Assembly (NCBI RefSeq): GCF_002979515.1
Contig: NZ_PCPA01000001.1
Location: 1-64,000, forward strand
DNA: 64,000 nt
From: Microbacterium sp. MYb54
GTDB lineage: Bacteria > Actinomycetota > Actinomycetes > Actinomycetales > Microbacteriaceae
Direction: 5' to 3'
The notes below the pieces were generated by a model, which worked only from the letters and a program-made list of their open reading frames with translations, had not been told where the DNA came from and did not search any database. The position numbers and the translations under genes were made by a program. Position 1 is the stretch's first letter, and each line of letters opens with the position of its first letter. Positions 43,848 through 55,025 of the stretch are shown here, one piece after another.

Positions 43848-44365
43848 TGAGCCCGAGCCCCGTTTCCAGTACACCGATCCTCCGCCGCACCCTCATCTGG
43901 TCCGGAGTCGCCACCGTGGTGCTCGCGGTCGTCGCCGGTGGCATCGGCTTCCTCGTCGCTCAGGGTGAGGGGCTCGTGAGCGGGCTGCTCGGCGTGCTGC
44001 TGGCTGCACTCTTCCTCTCCATCACAGGCGCCAGCATCTTGATCGCCAATCGCTGGTACGGCGATCCGATCTACGTGCAGCTGTTCTTCGCCATCGTCCT
44101 CGGAGGCTGGCTGCTCAAGCTCGGGCTTTTCGTCGTCGCGATGATCCTGCTCGCCGGGCAGCCGTGGCTGCAGCCGATGGTGTTCTTCCTCTCGATCGTC
44201 GCGGGCGTGCTGATGTCGCTCGCAATCGATGTGATCGTGCTCACCAGCATGCGCCTGCCGAACGTCAGCGACATCTCGCTCCCGACCGAGGTTCCCGAAG
44301 ACCGGGCACCCGGTGCGGCGAATCACATCGAAGAAGGACCCGTCGACGGCGGCCCGCGGTCTTAG
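43847..44365 (+). CDS. AtpI-like membrane protein preceding the ATP synthase operon
   Basis: The 172-residue protein has four membrane helices (about residues 14-34, 44-66, 75-100, 108-130) and a hydrophilic acidic tail. Its position right before atpB and its topology suggest the uncharacterised AtpI/i-subunit type gene commonly found there, which helps ring assembly or magnesium uptake. Sequence similarity to AtpI is weak by eye. The start overlaps the upstream stop. A gap of 123 bases precedes atpB. Confidence 0.7.
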   Translation: MSPSPVSSTPILRRTLIWSGVATVVLAVVAGGIGFLVAQGEGLVSGLLGVLLAALFLSITGASILIANRWYGDPIYVQLFFAIVLGGWLLKLGLFVVAMILLAGQPWLQPMVFFLSIVAGVLMSLAIDVIVLTSMRLPNVSDISLPTEVPEDRAPGAANHIEEGPVDGGPRS

Positions 44366-44452
44366 GGGACCCTCAGATTCTGATACTGTTGAAACGTGCC
44401 CGCCGCTCGCCCGCGAGCGCTTGCGCTGTGTAGCACACCGACCATCGTCGCC

Positions 44453-44466
44453 CCGGTTTAGACCGG
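44453..44466 (+). promoter_or_regulatory. Small hairpin in the atpB leader
   Basis: CCGGT-TTAG-ACCGG, a 5-bp stem with a four-base loop, lies in the 123-base gap before atpB. The TAG of the loop is the in-frame stop that limits the atpB reading frame. A GATACT -10-like hexamer near 44384 may mark the operon promoter. The role of the hairpin is unknown. Confidence 0.3.
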
Positions 44467-44488
44467 TGCCCCGAAGCTGGAGCCCGCG

Positions 44489-45575
<1,087 letters not shown>

Positions 45576-45602
45576 TCCTCACCGACTTCTGAAGGAGACA
45601 GG

Positions 45603-46157
45603 ATGCTGAACGCTCTTGTCACGAACCTCGCAGCAGAGGGTGAGCCGAACAACCCTCTCATCCCTGCGTGGTACGACATCATCTGGTCGGGCCTCTGGTT
45701 CATCGTCATCCTCCTCGTCGTGTGGAAGGTCGCCCTTCCCAAGCTGACGAAGATGCTCGATGAGCGGTCCGCCGCCATCGAGGGCAACATCGCCAAGGCC
45801 GACGAGGCGCAGAAGCAGGCGGAGGCGGCACTCGAGGAGTACACGCGTCAGCTCGCTGAGGCGCGTACCGAGGCCGGCGAGATCCGTGAGGCCGCCCGCG
45901 AGGACGGCAAGAAGATCGTCGCCGAGGCGAAGGATGCCGCATCCACCGAGGCTGCACGCATCACCGCCACCGCGCACACGCAGATCGAGGCAGAGCGTCA
46001 GACCGCTCTGGTGTCGCTGCGCAGCGAGGTCGGAACGCTCGCGATCGACCTCGCCGGTGGCGTGGTCGGTGAGACGCTGTCCGACGACGCACGTGCGACG
46101 GCTGTCGTCGACCGCTTCCTCGCCGAGCTCGAGGCATCCGAGAAGGCGGCTCAGTAA
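45603..46157 (+). CDS. atpF: ATP synthase subunit b
   Basis: This 184-residue stator subunit has one N-terminal membrane helix (about residues 25-46) and a long Ala/Glu/Arg-rich coiled-coil stalk. The ATG has a GAAGGAGACAGG ribosome-binding site. Its stop overlaps the atpH start as TAATG, so translation of the two peripheral stalk proteins is coupled. Confidence 0.95.
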   Translation: MLNALVTNLAAEGEPNNPLIPAWYDIIWSGLWFIVILLVVWKVALPKLTKMLDERSAAIEGNIAKADEAQKQAEAALEEYTRQLAEARTEAGEIREAAREDGKKIVAEAKDAASTEAARITATAHTQIEAERQTALVSLRSEVGTLAIDLAGGVVGETLSDDARATAVVDRFLAELEASEKAAQ

Positions 46158-46948
46158 TGGGCAGCGCGACCACTCAGGCACTCGCGGCATCCATCAAGAC
46201 GCTTGCCGCAGCGAAGGACGTCTCCCTCGACACCGCGCGGGAGCTCTTCGCTGCCGCCGGTGCCGTGAGCGGGTCGTCCCAGCTGAGCGGCGCGCTTGCT
46301 GATCCTTCCGCTCCCGCCGCGGCACGACAGTCCGTCGTCGCCGCGGTGTTCGGCGGGTTCTCTGCAGACGCTCTGAGTGTTCTCAAGGCTGCTGTCGCTG
46401 AGCACTGGTCGAACGCCGGTGAGCTGGTGGACGGTATCGAGGAACTCGCGATCAGCGCCGCAGCGATCGCGGAGCCGGGCACGGACATCGAGGGAGAGCT
46501 GTTCAGCTTCTCTCGCGTGATCGCGACCAATCCCGAGCTCGAGCTCGCCCTGGGCAGCCGCCTCGGGGGAGAAGAAGCGAAGGTCGCGCTCGTAGAGCGT
46601 CTGCTGGCCGCAGGCTCCACCGGTGCGGCCTCGAAGTTGATCATCACGTCTCTCGTGCGCCAGCCGCGCGGGCGCCGTGTTCGGCGACTTCTGAATCGGG
46701 CGATGAGCATCGTCTCGACCCAGCGCGGCCGCGTGGTCGCCACGGTGCACACCGCGGCAGCCCTCAGCGACGCGCAGCGCGCCCGTCTCAGCGACTCGCT
46801 CTCGCGTCGCTACGCCGGTCAGGTATCCCTCAACGTCGTCATCGACCCTGCTGTCGTCGGAGGTCTGCGAGTGCAGATCGCCGATGACGTCATCGACGGC
46901 AGCATCTCCGCACGACTCGCAGACCTTCGCCAGAAGCTCGCGGGCTAA
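46157..46948 (+). CDS. atpH: ATP synthase subunit delta
   Basis: This 263-residue delta subunit links the stator stalk to F1. It is longer than the E. coli protein (177) but similar in size to other high-GC actinobacterial forms. The C-terminal half is conserved, with [17 protein letters not shown] and [17 protein letters not shown]. The TAATG overlap with atpF supports the ATG at 46157. A 47-base gap with GGGAAG precedes atpA. Confidence 0.95.
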   Translation: MGSATTQALAASIKTLAAAKDVSLDTARELFAAAGAVSGSSQLSGALADPSAPAAARQSVVAAVFGGFSADALSVLKAAVAEHWSNAGELVDGIEELAISAAAIAEPGTDIEGELFSFSRVIATNPELELALGSRLGGEEAKVALVERLLAAGSTGAASKLIITSLVRQPRGRRVRRLLNRAMSIVSTQRGRVVATVHTAAALSDAQRARLSDSLSRRYAGQVSLNVVIDPAVVGGLRVQIADDVIDGSISARLADLRQKLAG

Positions 46949-46995
46949 CACGACTTCGCGCGGGGAACCGCGCACCCAGATACAAAGGGAAGACA

Positions 46996-48636
46996 ATGGC
47001 AGAACTATCGATCAGCCCCGACGTCATCCGTGACGCGCTGAAGGACTTCGCCGCAGCATACGAGCCCTCCGGGGCCGGGGCGACCGAGGTCGGCACCGTC
47101 ATCGACGCCGCCGACGGCATCGCGCACGTCGAGGGACTCCCGGGCGTCATGGCGAACGAGCTCGTGATCTTCGCGGACGGCACCAAGGGTCTCGCACAGA
47201 GCCTCAACGAGCACGAGATCGGTGTCGTCGTCCTCGGCGAGTTCACCGGTGTCCAGGCAGGTCAGGAAGTCACCCGTACCGGCGAGGTCCTCTCGGTTCC
47301 GGTCGGCGACGGCTACCTCGGCCGCGTGGTCGACCCGCTCGGCAACCCGATCGACGGACTCGGCGCGATCGAGACCGAGAGCGTCCGCGCACTCGAGCTG
47401 CAGGCGCCCGGCGTCATGCAGCGCAAGTCGGTGCACGAGCCGATGCAGACCGGCATCAAGGCCATCGACGCCATGATCCCGGTCGGTCGTGGCCAGCGTC
47501 AGTTGATCATCGGCGACCGCCAGACCGGCAAGACGGCGATCGCGATCGACACGATCATCAACCAGAAGGCCAACTGGGAGTCGGGCGACGTCAACAAGCA
47601 GGTTCGCTGCATCTACGTCGCCATCGGTCAGAAGGGCTCCACCATCGCTTCGGTGAAGGGTGCGCTCGAAGAGGCCGGTGCCCTGGAGTACACCACGATC
47701 GTGGCAGCTCCGGCATCCGACCCCGCCGGCTTCAAGTACCTGGCTCCCTACACGGGTTCCGCCATCGGTCAGCACTGGATGTACGGCGGCAAGCACGTCC
47801 TCATCATCTTCGACGACCTGTCGAAGCAGGCTGAGGCCTACCGTGCCGTCTCCCTCCTCCTGCGCCGCCCGCCGGGCCGCGAGGCTTACCCGGGTGACGT
47901 CTTCTACCTGCACTCGCGTCTGCTGGAGCGTTGCGCGAAGCTGTCCGACGAGCTCGGCGCCGGTTCCATGACGGGTCTTCCGATCATCGAGACCAAGGCG
48001 AACGACGTCTCGGCGTACATCCCGACCAACGTGATCTCGATCACCGACGGCCAGATCTTCCTTCAGTCCGACCTCTTCAACGCCAACCAGCGTCCGGCCG
48101 TCGACGTGGGTATCTCGGTCTCGCGAGTCGGTGGTGACGCACAGGTCAAGTCGATCAAGAAGGTCTCGGGCACGTTGAAGCTGGAGCTCGCGCAGTACCG
48201 CTCCCTCGAAGCCTTCGCGATGTTCGCATCCGACCTCGACGCGACTTCGCGTCGTCAGCTCTCCCGCGGTGCGCGCCTGACCGAGCTGCTCAAGCAGCCG
48301 CAGTACTCGCCGTACCCCGTCGAAGAGCAGGTCGTCTCGATCTGGGCCGGAACCAAGGGCAAGCTCGACTCGCTCGAGGTCTCCGATGTTCTGCGCTTCG
48401 AGCGCGAGCTGCTGGACTACCTGCGTCGCAACACCAAGGTGCTCGACACCCTGCGCGAGACCAACGTCCTCGACGACGACACGGTCGCAGAGCTCGAGAA
48501 GCACACCGACGCGTTCATCCTGGAGTTCCAGGGTGGCAAGGGCGCCGGCATCGGCGCTCCGGGCCACGAGGAGCACGCTGCAGCCGAGGCTGAGGACGTC
48601 AACCAGGAGAAGATCGTCAAGGGTCGTCGCGCGTAA
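46996..48636 (+). CDS. atpA: ATP synthase subunit alpha
   Basis: This 546-residue subunit has the Walker A GDRQTGKT and the [16 protein letters not shown] and [12 protein letters not shown] signatures of the alpha subunit. The C-terminal residues extend past the usual end with an acidic tail (about residues 515-546). It starts at an ATG with AAAGGGAAG upstream. It sits fifth in atpBEFHAGDC. Confidence 0.98.
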   Translation: MAELSISPDVIRDALKDFAAAYEPSGAGATEVGTVIDAADGIAHVEGLPGVMANELVIFADGTKGLAQSLNEHEIGVVVLGEFTGVQAGQEVTRTGEVLSVPVGDGYLGRVVDPLGNPIDGLGAIETESVRALELQAPGVMQRKSVHEPMQTGIKAIDAMIPVGRGQRQLIIGDRQTGKTAIAIDTIINQKANWESGDVNKQVRCIYVAIGQKGSTIASVKGALEEAGALEYTTIVAAPASDPAGFKYLAPYTGSAIGQHWMYGGKHVLIIFDDLSKQAEAYRAVSLLLRRPPGREAYPGDVFYLHSRLLERCAKLSDELGAGSMTGLPIIETKANDVSAYIPTNVISITDGQIFLQSDLFNANQRPAVDVGISVSRVGGDAQVKSIKKVSGTLKLELAQYRSLEAFAMFASDLDATSRRQLSRGARLTELLKQPQYSPYPVEEQVVSIWAGTKGKLDSLEVSDVLRFERELLDYLRRNTKVLDTLRETNVLDDDTVAELEKHTDAFILEFQGGKGAGIGAPGHEEHAAAEAEDVNQEKIVKGRRA

Positions 48637-48655
48637 CCGCGTGAGGTACTGACAT

Positions 48656-49552
48656 ATGGGCGCTCAACTCAGGGTCTACAAGCAGAAGATCTCTTCTGCT
48701 CAGACGACCAAGAAGATCACGAAGGCGATGGAACTCATCGCGGCTTCGCGCATCCAGAAGGCGATGGCACGCGTCAAAGCGTCCACACCCTTCGCGCGAG
48801 CCGTGACGAGGGCCGTGTCGGCCGTCGCGACGCACTCGAACGTGGATCACCCGCTGACCCGCGAGTCCGAGAACATCACCCGCTCTGCGGTCGTGATCTT
48901 CTCCTCGGACCGCGGTCTCGCCGGAGCCTTCAACTCGCAGATCCTCCGTGAGGGTCTCGAGGTGGCTGAGCTCCTGCGTGGGCAGGGCAAGGAGCCCGTC
49001 TTTTACCTCGTCGGTCGCAAGGCGGTCGGATACTTCCAGTTCCGTCGCCTCGCCGCCGCTGCGGAGTGGACAGGTGACACCGACACCCCGACGTTCCACA
49101 CCGCCGAGGAGATCTCGGCCACGCTGCTCGAAGCATTCTCCCATGGGGGACTGGACGGCGGCGTGGATGAGATCCACCTCGTGTACAACCGTTTCGTCAG
49201 CATGATGACGCAGTCGCCCGAGTCCGTGCGTCTGCTCCCGCTGGAGATCACGGAAGCCGATGAGTCGGAAGCCGGTAACACCGTTTACCCGCTGTACGAG
49301 TTCGAGCCGGATGCCGAGACCGTTCTCGACGCCATCCTGCCGGTGTACATCCAGAGCCGTGTCTTCAACGCTCTCCTGCAGTCGTCTGCCGCAAAGCAGG
49401 CGGCGACGCAGAAGGCGATGAAGTCGGCCAGCGACAACGCCGACAAGCTCATCACCGACTACACCCGCCTGCGCAACAACGCGCGTCAGGCGGAGATCAC
49501 GCAGCAGATCGCCGAGATCGTCGGCGGCGCCGACGCCCTCTCGAGCAAATAG
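48656..49552 (+). CDS. atpG: ATP synthase subunit gamma
   Basis: This 298-residue central stalk subunit has conserved N-terminal [18 protein letters not shown] helix (here [18 protein letters not shown]), the [10 protein letters not shown] segment, and the C-terminal [11 protein letters not shown] and [21 protein letters not shown]. It is complete and in frame with the operon. The ATG lies 19 bases after the atpA stop. Confidence 0.97.
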   Translation: MGAQLRVYKQKISSAQTTKKITKAMELIAASRIQKAMARVKASTPFARAVTRAVSAVATHSNVDHPLTRESENITRSAVVIFSSDRGLAGAFNSQILREGLEVAELLRGQGKEPVFYLVGRKAVGYFQFRRLAAAAEWTGDTDTPTFHTAEEISATLLEAFSHGGLDGGVDEIHLVYNRFVSMMTQSPESVRLLPLEITEADESEAGNTVYPLYEFEPDAETVLDAILPVYIQSRVFNALLQSSAAKQAATQKAMKSASDNADKLITDYTRLRNNARQAEITQQIAEIVGGADALSSK

Positions 49553-51028
<1,476 letters not shown>

Positions 51029-51030
51029 CC

Positions 51031-51291
51031 ATGGCGTTGCATGTCAGCCTCGTCTCCGCAGACGCGGAGGTCTGGACGGGAGAGGCGAGCCTCGTGGTCG
51101 CCAAGACCGTCGAGGGTGAGATCGGCTTCATGACCGGCCATGAGCCGGTGCTGGCCATCCTCGCCGAAGGCCAGGTCCGCATCACCCAGTCGGATGGCAC
51201 CAAGGTGCTGGCCAACGCACAGGACGGGTTCCTCTCCATGGAGGGCGACACCCTGACGATCGTTGCCGGCAACGCGGCTCTCATCGCCTAG
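51031..51291 (+). CDS. atpC: ATP synthase subunit epsilon, short form
   Basis: This 86-residue protein covers only the N-terminal beta-sandwich domain (LHVSLVSADAEVWTGEA to MEGDTLTIVAGNAALIA). The usual C-terminal helical hairpin, which can inhibit ATP hydrolysis, is absent. The start is the ATG at 51031, two bases after the atpD stop; an in-frame ATG-like extension to 50998 is the end of atpD. A hairpin follows at 51309. Confidence 0.93.
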   Translation: MALHVSLVSADAEVWTGEASLVVAKTVEGEIGFMTGHEPVLAILAEGQVRITQSDGTKVLANAQDGFLSMEGDTLTIVAGNAALIA

Positions 51292-51308
51292 CAACTACCG
51301 TTTCGTCG

Positions 51309-51347
51309 CGTCCGCCTCGGCACCCTTCGTGGGTTCCGAGGCGGACG
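51309..51347 (+). terminator. Terminator hairpin after the atp operon
   Basis: CGTCCGCCTCGG (51309-51320) pairs with CCGAGGCGGACG (51336-51347), with an inner CACCC/GTGGG stem and a two-base bulge. It lies 18 bases past the atpC stop and lacks a U tract. It also precedes yaaA by only 21 bases. Confidence 0.7.
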
Positions 51348-51368
51348 TGTCTGCATCACCGAGGTGTC

Positions 51369-52115
51369 ATGAAGATCCTGCTCCCTCCGTCGGAGACGAA
51401 ACGCGAAGGCGGCGACGGCTCACCGCTCGACCTCGACGCGCTCGCACTTCCGTCTTTGAATGAACATCGCTCCGCGGTTCTCGAGGCCCTGATCGATCTC
51501 GCCGCAGATGAGGCTGCTGCGCGTCGAGTGCTCAAACTGAGCGAGCGGCAGCGAGGCGACGTCGTGCACAATCGCGAGGTGAAGTCCGCGCCCACCATGC
51601 CCGCGATCGACCGTTACACGGGCGTGCTCTTCGACGCTCTCGATGCCCGTACCCTCTCCACCGCATCCCGTCGGTGGTTGGGGGAGCACGTCTGGATCCA
51701 CAGTGCTCCGCTGGGACCCGTCGGGGCGCTCGATGCGGTGCCGACCTATCGGCTCGCTGCCGGCATCTCGCTCCCGGGGATCCCTGCGCTGCGTCGGCAT
51801 TGGGCGGAAGTCACATCTGCGGCGATCGAGGAGGAGGCGCCTTCGTTCGTGCTCGACCTGCGGAGCGAAGCCTATGTGGCTCTCGGACCTGTGCCGCTGG
51901 CTGTGTCGTCGGCCTATGTCCGGGTCGTTACCGCGCACGGACGTGCCCTCAACCACTTCAACAAGAAGTCCAAAGGTCTGCTCATGCGTGCGATCGCCGA
52001 GGACCGACCGCGCGTCGGTTCCCTACGCGGGTTCCACTCGTGGGCGACGAAGAAGGGGATCGTCCTCCGCGACGGCGAGCAGCCGGGTGTTCTGGAGCTG
52101 GTCGTCGAAGAGTGA
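51369..52115 (+). CDS. yaaA: YaaA-family peroxide stress protein
   Basis: The 248-residue protein has family features: LLPPSETKREGG near the N-terminus, YTGVLFDALDA, and LNHFNKKSKGLLMRAI (about 196-211). YaaA in E. coli limits intracellular iron under peroxide stress and binds DNA in vitro; the role here is likely similar but untested. The ATG at 51369 has a GAGGTG ribosome-binding site; it follows the atp terminator directly, so the promoter must lie within or just after the hairpin. Confidence 0.88.
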   Translation: MKILLPPSETKREGGDGSPLDLDALALPSLNEHRSAVLEALIDLAADEAAARRVLKLSERQRGDVVHNREVKSAPTMPAIDRYTGVLFDALDARTLSTASRRWLGEHVWIHSAPLGPVGALDAVPTYRLAAGISLPGIPALRRHWAEVTSAAIEEEAPSFVLDLRSEAYVALGPVPLAVSSAYVRVVTAHGRALNHFNKKSKGLLMRAIAEDRPRVGSLRGFHSWATKKGIVLRDGEQPGVLELVVEE

Positions 52116-52228
52116 CCGCGGATGTCCGCGTGTGAATCACTCCGCGTGGGCCCTTTGCCCGCTTGTGATGTCCCGCTATGGTTGTCACGCGGCGCGATCT
52201 GTGCCGCACACCGGATCCGGAGGGGATC

Positions 52229-53014
52229 ATGTACGACTATTACGACACAGGCTCGTTGGCCGTTTTCGGCATCCTGATGGTCCTCGGCCTCATCTTCGCG
52301 GCAGCGGGTTACATTCTCTCGTCGCTCTTCCTCATGAAGATCTTCGAGAAGGCCGGAGTCGAAGGCAAGTGGCGGGCGTGGGTGCCCGTCTACAACGCGA
52401 TGGTCCTCGCCAAGCTCGGTGACGTCTCACCGTGGGTGATGCTGGGTGCCATCGTCATCAACGTCATCCCGATTCTCAACTACATCTCGTGGATCGCCTA
52501 CATCGCGGTCCTCGTCGTCGTCGGATGGCGTGTGGGCCTCAAGCTGCAGAAGGATGCCGTCTGGATCCTGTTCGGTCTGATCCCCGGCGTCGGCGTGCTG
52601 ATCTGGCTGGGTATCAACGCCTTCGACAAGTCGCGCTGGAACCCGAATGTCGCGCCCGCTCCGTGGGCGAACAATGGCTTCCTCGGTGACAACACGGTCT
52701 GGCAGGGAATCCCGGTCCAGCCCAAGCCCGCTCCTGCAGCGGCCCCCGGATACGGTGCGCCTCAGGGCTACGCCCCTCCCGCGCAGCCGGGCTATGCACC
52801 GCCCGCGCAGCCCGGATACGCGCCGCCGGCTGGTCCTGCGGCCCCCGCGACAGGTGCTCCCGTGCCCCCGGTGCCGCCGACGACACCGCCGGCTCCTCCG
52901 GCAGCGCCGCCGACGGCTCCGCCGGCACCTCCCACCGCGCCGCCTGCAGCTCCGCCGGCACCGCCCGCAGCTCCGCCGGCACCGCCGACAGATCCCACGC
53001 AGCCTCCGGCGTGA
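52229..53014 (+). CDS. Membrane protein with DUF5684-like core and proline-rich tail
   Basis: The 261-residue protein starts at the ATG at 52229 (MYDYYDTG) with CCGGAGGGG as ribosome-binding site. The N-terminal part has three or four membrane helices (about residues 8-34, 68-90, 96-115) and KAGVEGKWRAWVPVYNAMVL, typical of DUF5684 proteins. After a WNPNVAPAPW linker, the last 90 residues are Gly/Tyr/Pro/Ala-rich, including GYAPPAQP repeats and a poly-proline/alanine run. Such tails often interact with the cell wall or with SH3-like partners. Function unknown. Confidence 0.75.
   Translation: MYDYYDTGSLAVFGILMVLGLIFAAAGYILSSLFLMKIFEKAGVEGKWRAWVPVYNAMVLAKLGDVSPWVMLGAIVINVIPILNYISWIAYIAVLVVVGWRVGLKLQKDAVWILFGLIPGVGVLIWLGINAFDKSRWNPNVAPAPWANNGFLGDNTVWQGIPVQPKPAPAAAPGYGAPQGYAPPAQPGYAPPAQPGYAPPAGPAAPATGAPVPPVPPTTPPAPPAAPPTAPPAPPTAPPAAPPAPPAAPPAPPTDPTQPPA
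52766..52834 (+). repeat. GYAPPAQP coding repeat
   Basis: Three in-frame copies (two full 24-base units and a partial third) encode GYAPPAQP in the tail of the gene at 52229. They are followed by shorter APP/PAPP runs to about 53005. Confidence 0.7.
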
Positions 53015-53023
53015 TCGTCTGAA

Positions 53024-53055
53024 ACAGAGCCCTCGACTTCGGTCGGGGGCTCTGT
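53024..53055 (+). terminator. Terminator hairpin after the proline-rich membrane protein
   Basis: A 14-bp stem (ACAGAGCCCTCGAC with GTCGGGGGCTCTGT, one G-T pair) with a TTCG loop lies ten bases past the stop at 53014. It is followed by GCTGTTCT, a weak U-rich tail. Confidence 0.85.
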
Positions 53056-53103
53056 GCTGTTCTGGACGGCCTTGGATCGGCAGGGGCCACTAACGTGGGA
53101 TGC

Positions 53104-54087
53104 ATGGTCTTGTCACAGCGCCGTGTCGGTGCCTCTGGTCTTCTCGTCTCATCCACCGGCCTCGGCTGCAACAACTTCGGGCGGGCCGGAACAGCGACTG
53201 AGACCCTGGCAGGCACGCGTGAGGTGATCGACGCGGCTCTCGCCAACGGTGTCACCTTCTTCGACACCGCCGACATGTACGGGGCAGTGCCCGGCGCGAG
53301 CGAGACTTTGATGGGAGAAGCCCTCGAGGGACGTCGCGAGCGTGTGGTGCTCGCGACGAAGTTCGGTCAGGAACGCGACATGGGCTATGCGTTCCCCGCG
53401 GCGCGCGGCTCGCGGCGATATGTACGGCGCGCCGTCGATGAGTCCTTGAGGCGGCTGCGCACGGACTGGATCGATCTCTATCAGCTGCATCTTCCCGACC
53501 CGGAGACGCCGATCGCAGAGACCACCGATGCGCTCGATGACCTCGTGCGCGAGGGCAAGATCCGCTACTTCGGGCATTCCAATTTCACGGGTTGGCAGAT
53601 TGCTGAGGCGGAGTTCACGACGAGGGAGCGCTCGACCGGCAGATTCATCTCCGCGCAGAACCACTACTCCCTGCTCGCGCGAGCTGCTGAGCGGGAAGTG
53701 CTGCCTGCGGTGGAGCGGTACCAGCTCGGGTTCTTCCCCTACTTCCCTCTGCACAATGGCCTGCTCACAGGAAAGTTCAGTCGTGAGGGAGGGCCGGAGT
53801 CCAGCCGGATCATGTCGGCGCGTCGCCATGTCTGGGAGAGCGCACCCTGGGATGCTCTCGACGCGTTCCGCAGCTTCTGCGATGAGCGCGGCATCAGCAT
53901 GGTGGAGGCGTCTTTCGGCTGGCTGCTGTCTCACTCGGCTGTCTCGAGCGTCATCGCTGGAGCGACCTCGGCTGCACAGGTCGAAGCAAACGCGGCGGCA
54001 GGCGACGCCTGGCGTCCGGATGCTCTCGAGCTCGCGATCATCGACGATCTGTTTCCGCTTCCTGTCGATCCCGGCGCGCGAGTGTGA
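53104..54087 (+). CDS. Aldo/keto reductase
   Basis: The 327-residue enzyme has the AKR barrel features: FDTADMYG (catalytic Asp and Tyr), ATKFG with the catalytic lysine, and LYQLHLPD with the catalytic histidine. It is an NADPH-dependent oxidoreductase of unknown substrate. TAACGT stands seven bases before the ATG at 53104, so I prefer this leaderless start to the GTG at 53095. It is followed by a PP2C phosphatase and an FtsK-type gene on the same strand. Confidence 0.9.
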   Translation: MVLSQRRVGASGLLVSSTGLGCNNFGRAGTATETLAGTREVIDAALANGVTFFDTADMYGAVPGASETLMGEALEGRRERVVLATKFGQERDMGYAFPAARGSRRYVRRAVDESLRRLRTDWIDLYQLHLPDPETPIAETTDALDDLVREGKIRYFGHSNFTGWQIAEAEFTTRERSTGRFISAQNHYSLLARAAEREVLPAVERYQLGFFPYFPLHNGLLTGKFSREGGPESSRIMSARRHVWESAPWDALDAFRSFCDERGISMVEASFGWLLSHSAVSSVIAGATSAAQVEANAAAGDAWRPDALELAIIDDLFPLPVDPGARV

Positions 54088-54168
54088 CCGCGGTGGGAGC
54101 GACTTCTACTACGATGTGTGAGTATCCTGCAACCGCCCGATCCGTCGCAGGTCCATCGGAGGCAGCAC

Positions 54169-54966
54169 GTGGCTGAGACGAAGACGCACCGCATCACGGT
54201 TGCGCAGCGCCCGCTGTTGCTGTCCTGGTCGGGTATCACCGATCAAGGGCGCCGCAGAGAGACGAACCAGGACGCTTTCCTTGCCGAGTATCCTCTGTTC
54301 ATCGTCGCAGACGGTATGGGCGGCCATGCCGGTGGCGAGATCGCGAGCCAGAGCACGGTTGCGAGGCTCCAGGCCGTGGTCTCCGCGGGCGAGGTCAACC
54401 ACTCAGTGATCGAGAATGCGCTCGAGCTGGCGGTCGGTGACATCGCGGACCATCCGGAGACGACCGACGAGGGCACGGGGACGACGCTCACCGGTGTCTA
54501 TTTCGACACCGTCGGTGAGGAGGCGCATTGGACCGCTCTGAACATCGGCGACTCCCGCGTGTACCTGCTCCGCGACGATCGACTGGTTCAGATCACGACG
54601 GATCACTCCGTAGTGCAGGAGCTGATCACGGCAGGCAAGCTCAGTCCAGAAGAGGCTGAAGGGCACCCCTACAGCAACGTCATCACCCGGGCCGTTGGGG
54701 CGAGCGAGCTCACGGCGCCCGACTACGTGTCGATCGATGTGCGCCCTGGTGACCGATTCGTCATCTGCTCCGACGGGCTGACCAAGGAGCTCACCGACTA
54801 CGGCATCCAGCACTTCCTGCGGGAGCACGGTGACCCGGGTGAGGCCGCCGATGCGATGCTCGCTGCGGCGTTGGAGAACGGTGGCAGGGACAATGTGACC
54901 CTCATCATCGTCCAGGTCGCGGATGAGAGCGACTCGTCCTCCCCAATCGAGAACACCACGGAGTAG
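54169..54966 (+). CDS. PP2C-family serine/threonine phosphatase
   Basis: The 265-residue phosphatase has motifs NQDAFLAEY, VADGMGGHAGGEIAS (metal-binding Asp and Gly), NIGDSRVYLLR, and CSDGLTKELTD with GGRDNVTLIIV at the C-terminus. The GTG at 54169 has CGGAGGCAG directly upstream; an in-frame GTG at 54118 would lie only eight bases after a TACGAT hexamer and has no ribosome-binding site. PP2C phosphatases reverse Ser/Thr kinase signalling. No kinase or FHA gene is adjacent. The FtsK-like ATPase begins 60 bases downstream. Confidence 0.9.
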   Translation: MAETKTHRITVAQRPLLLSWSGITDQGRRRETNQDAFLAEYPLFIVADGMGGHAGGEIASQSTVARLQAVVSAGEVNHSVIENALELAVGDIADHPETTDEGTGTTLTGVYFDTVGEEAHWTALNIGDSRVYLLRDDRLVQITTDHSVVQELITAGKLSPEEAEGHPYSNVITRAVGASELTAPDYVSIDVRPGDRFVICSDGLTKELTDYGIQHFLREHGDPGEAADAMLAAALENGGRDNVTLIIVQVADESDSSSPIENTTE

Positions 54967-55025
54967 CCGTTCCGGGGCTGTGGACAGCGCTGATTCCACG
55001 GCTCAGATGCGATCCACTGGGGTGC

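Noticed and set aside
51369..52115. Possible membership of yaaA in the atp operon
   Set aside because: A strong hairpin separates it from atpC, and YaaA has no role in ATP synthase; read-through is possible but not supported.
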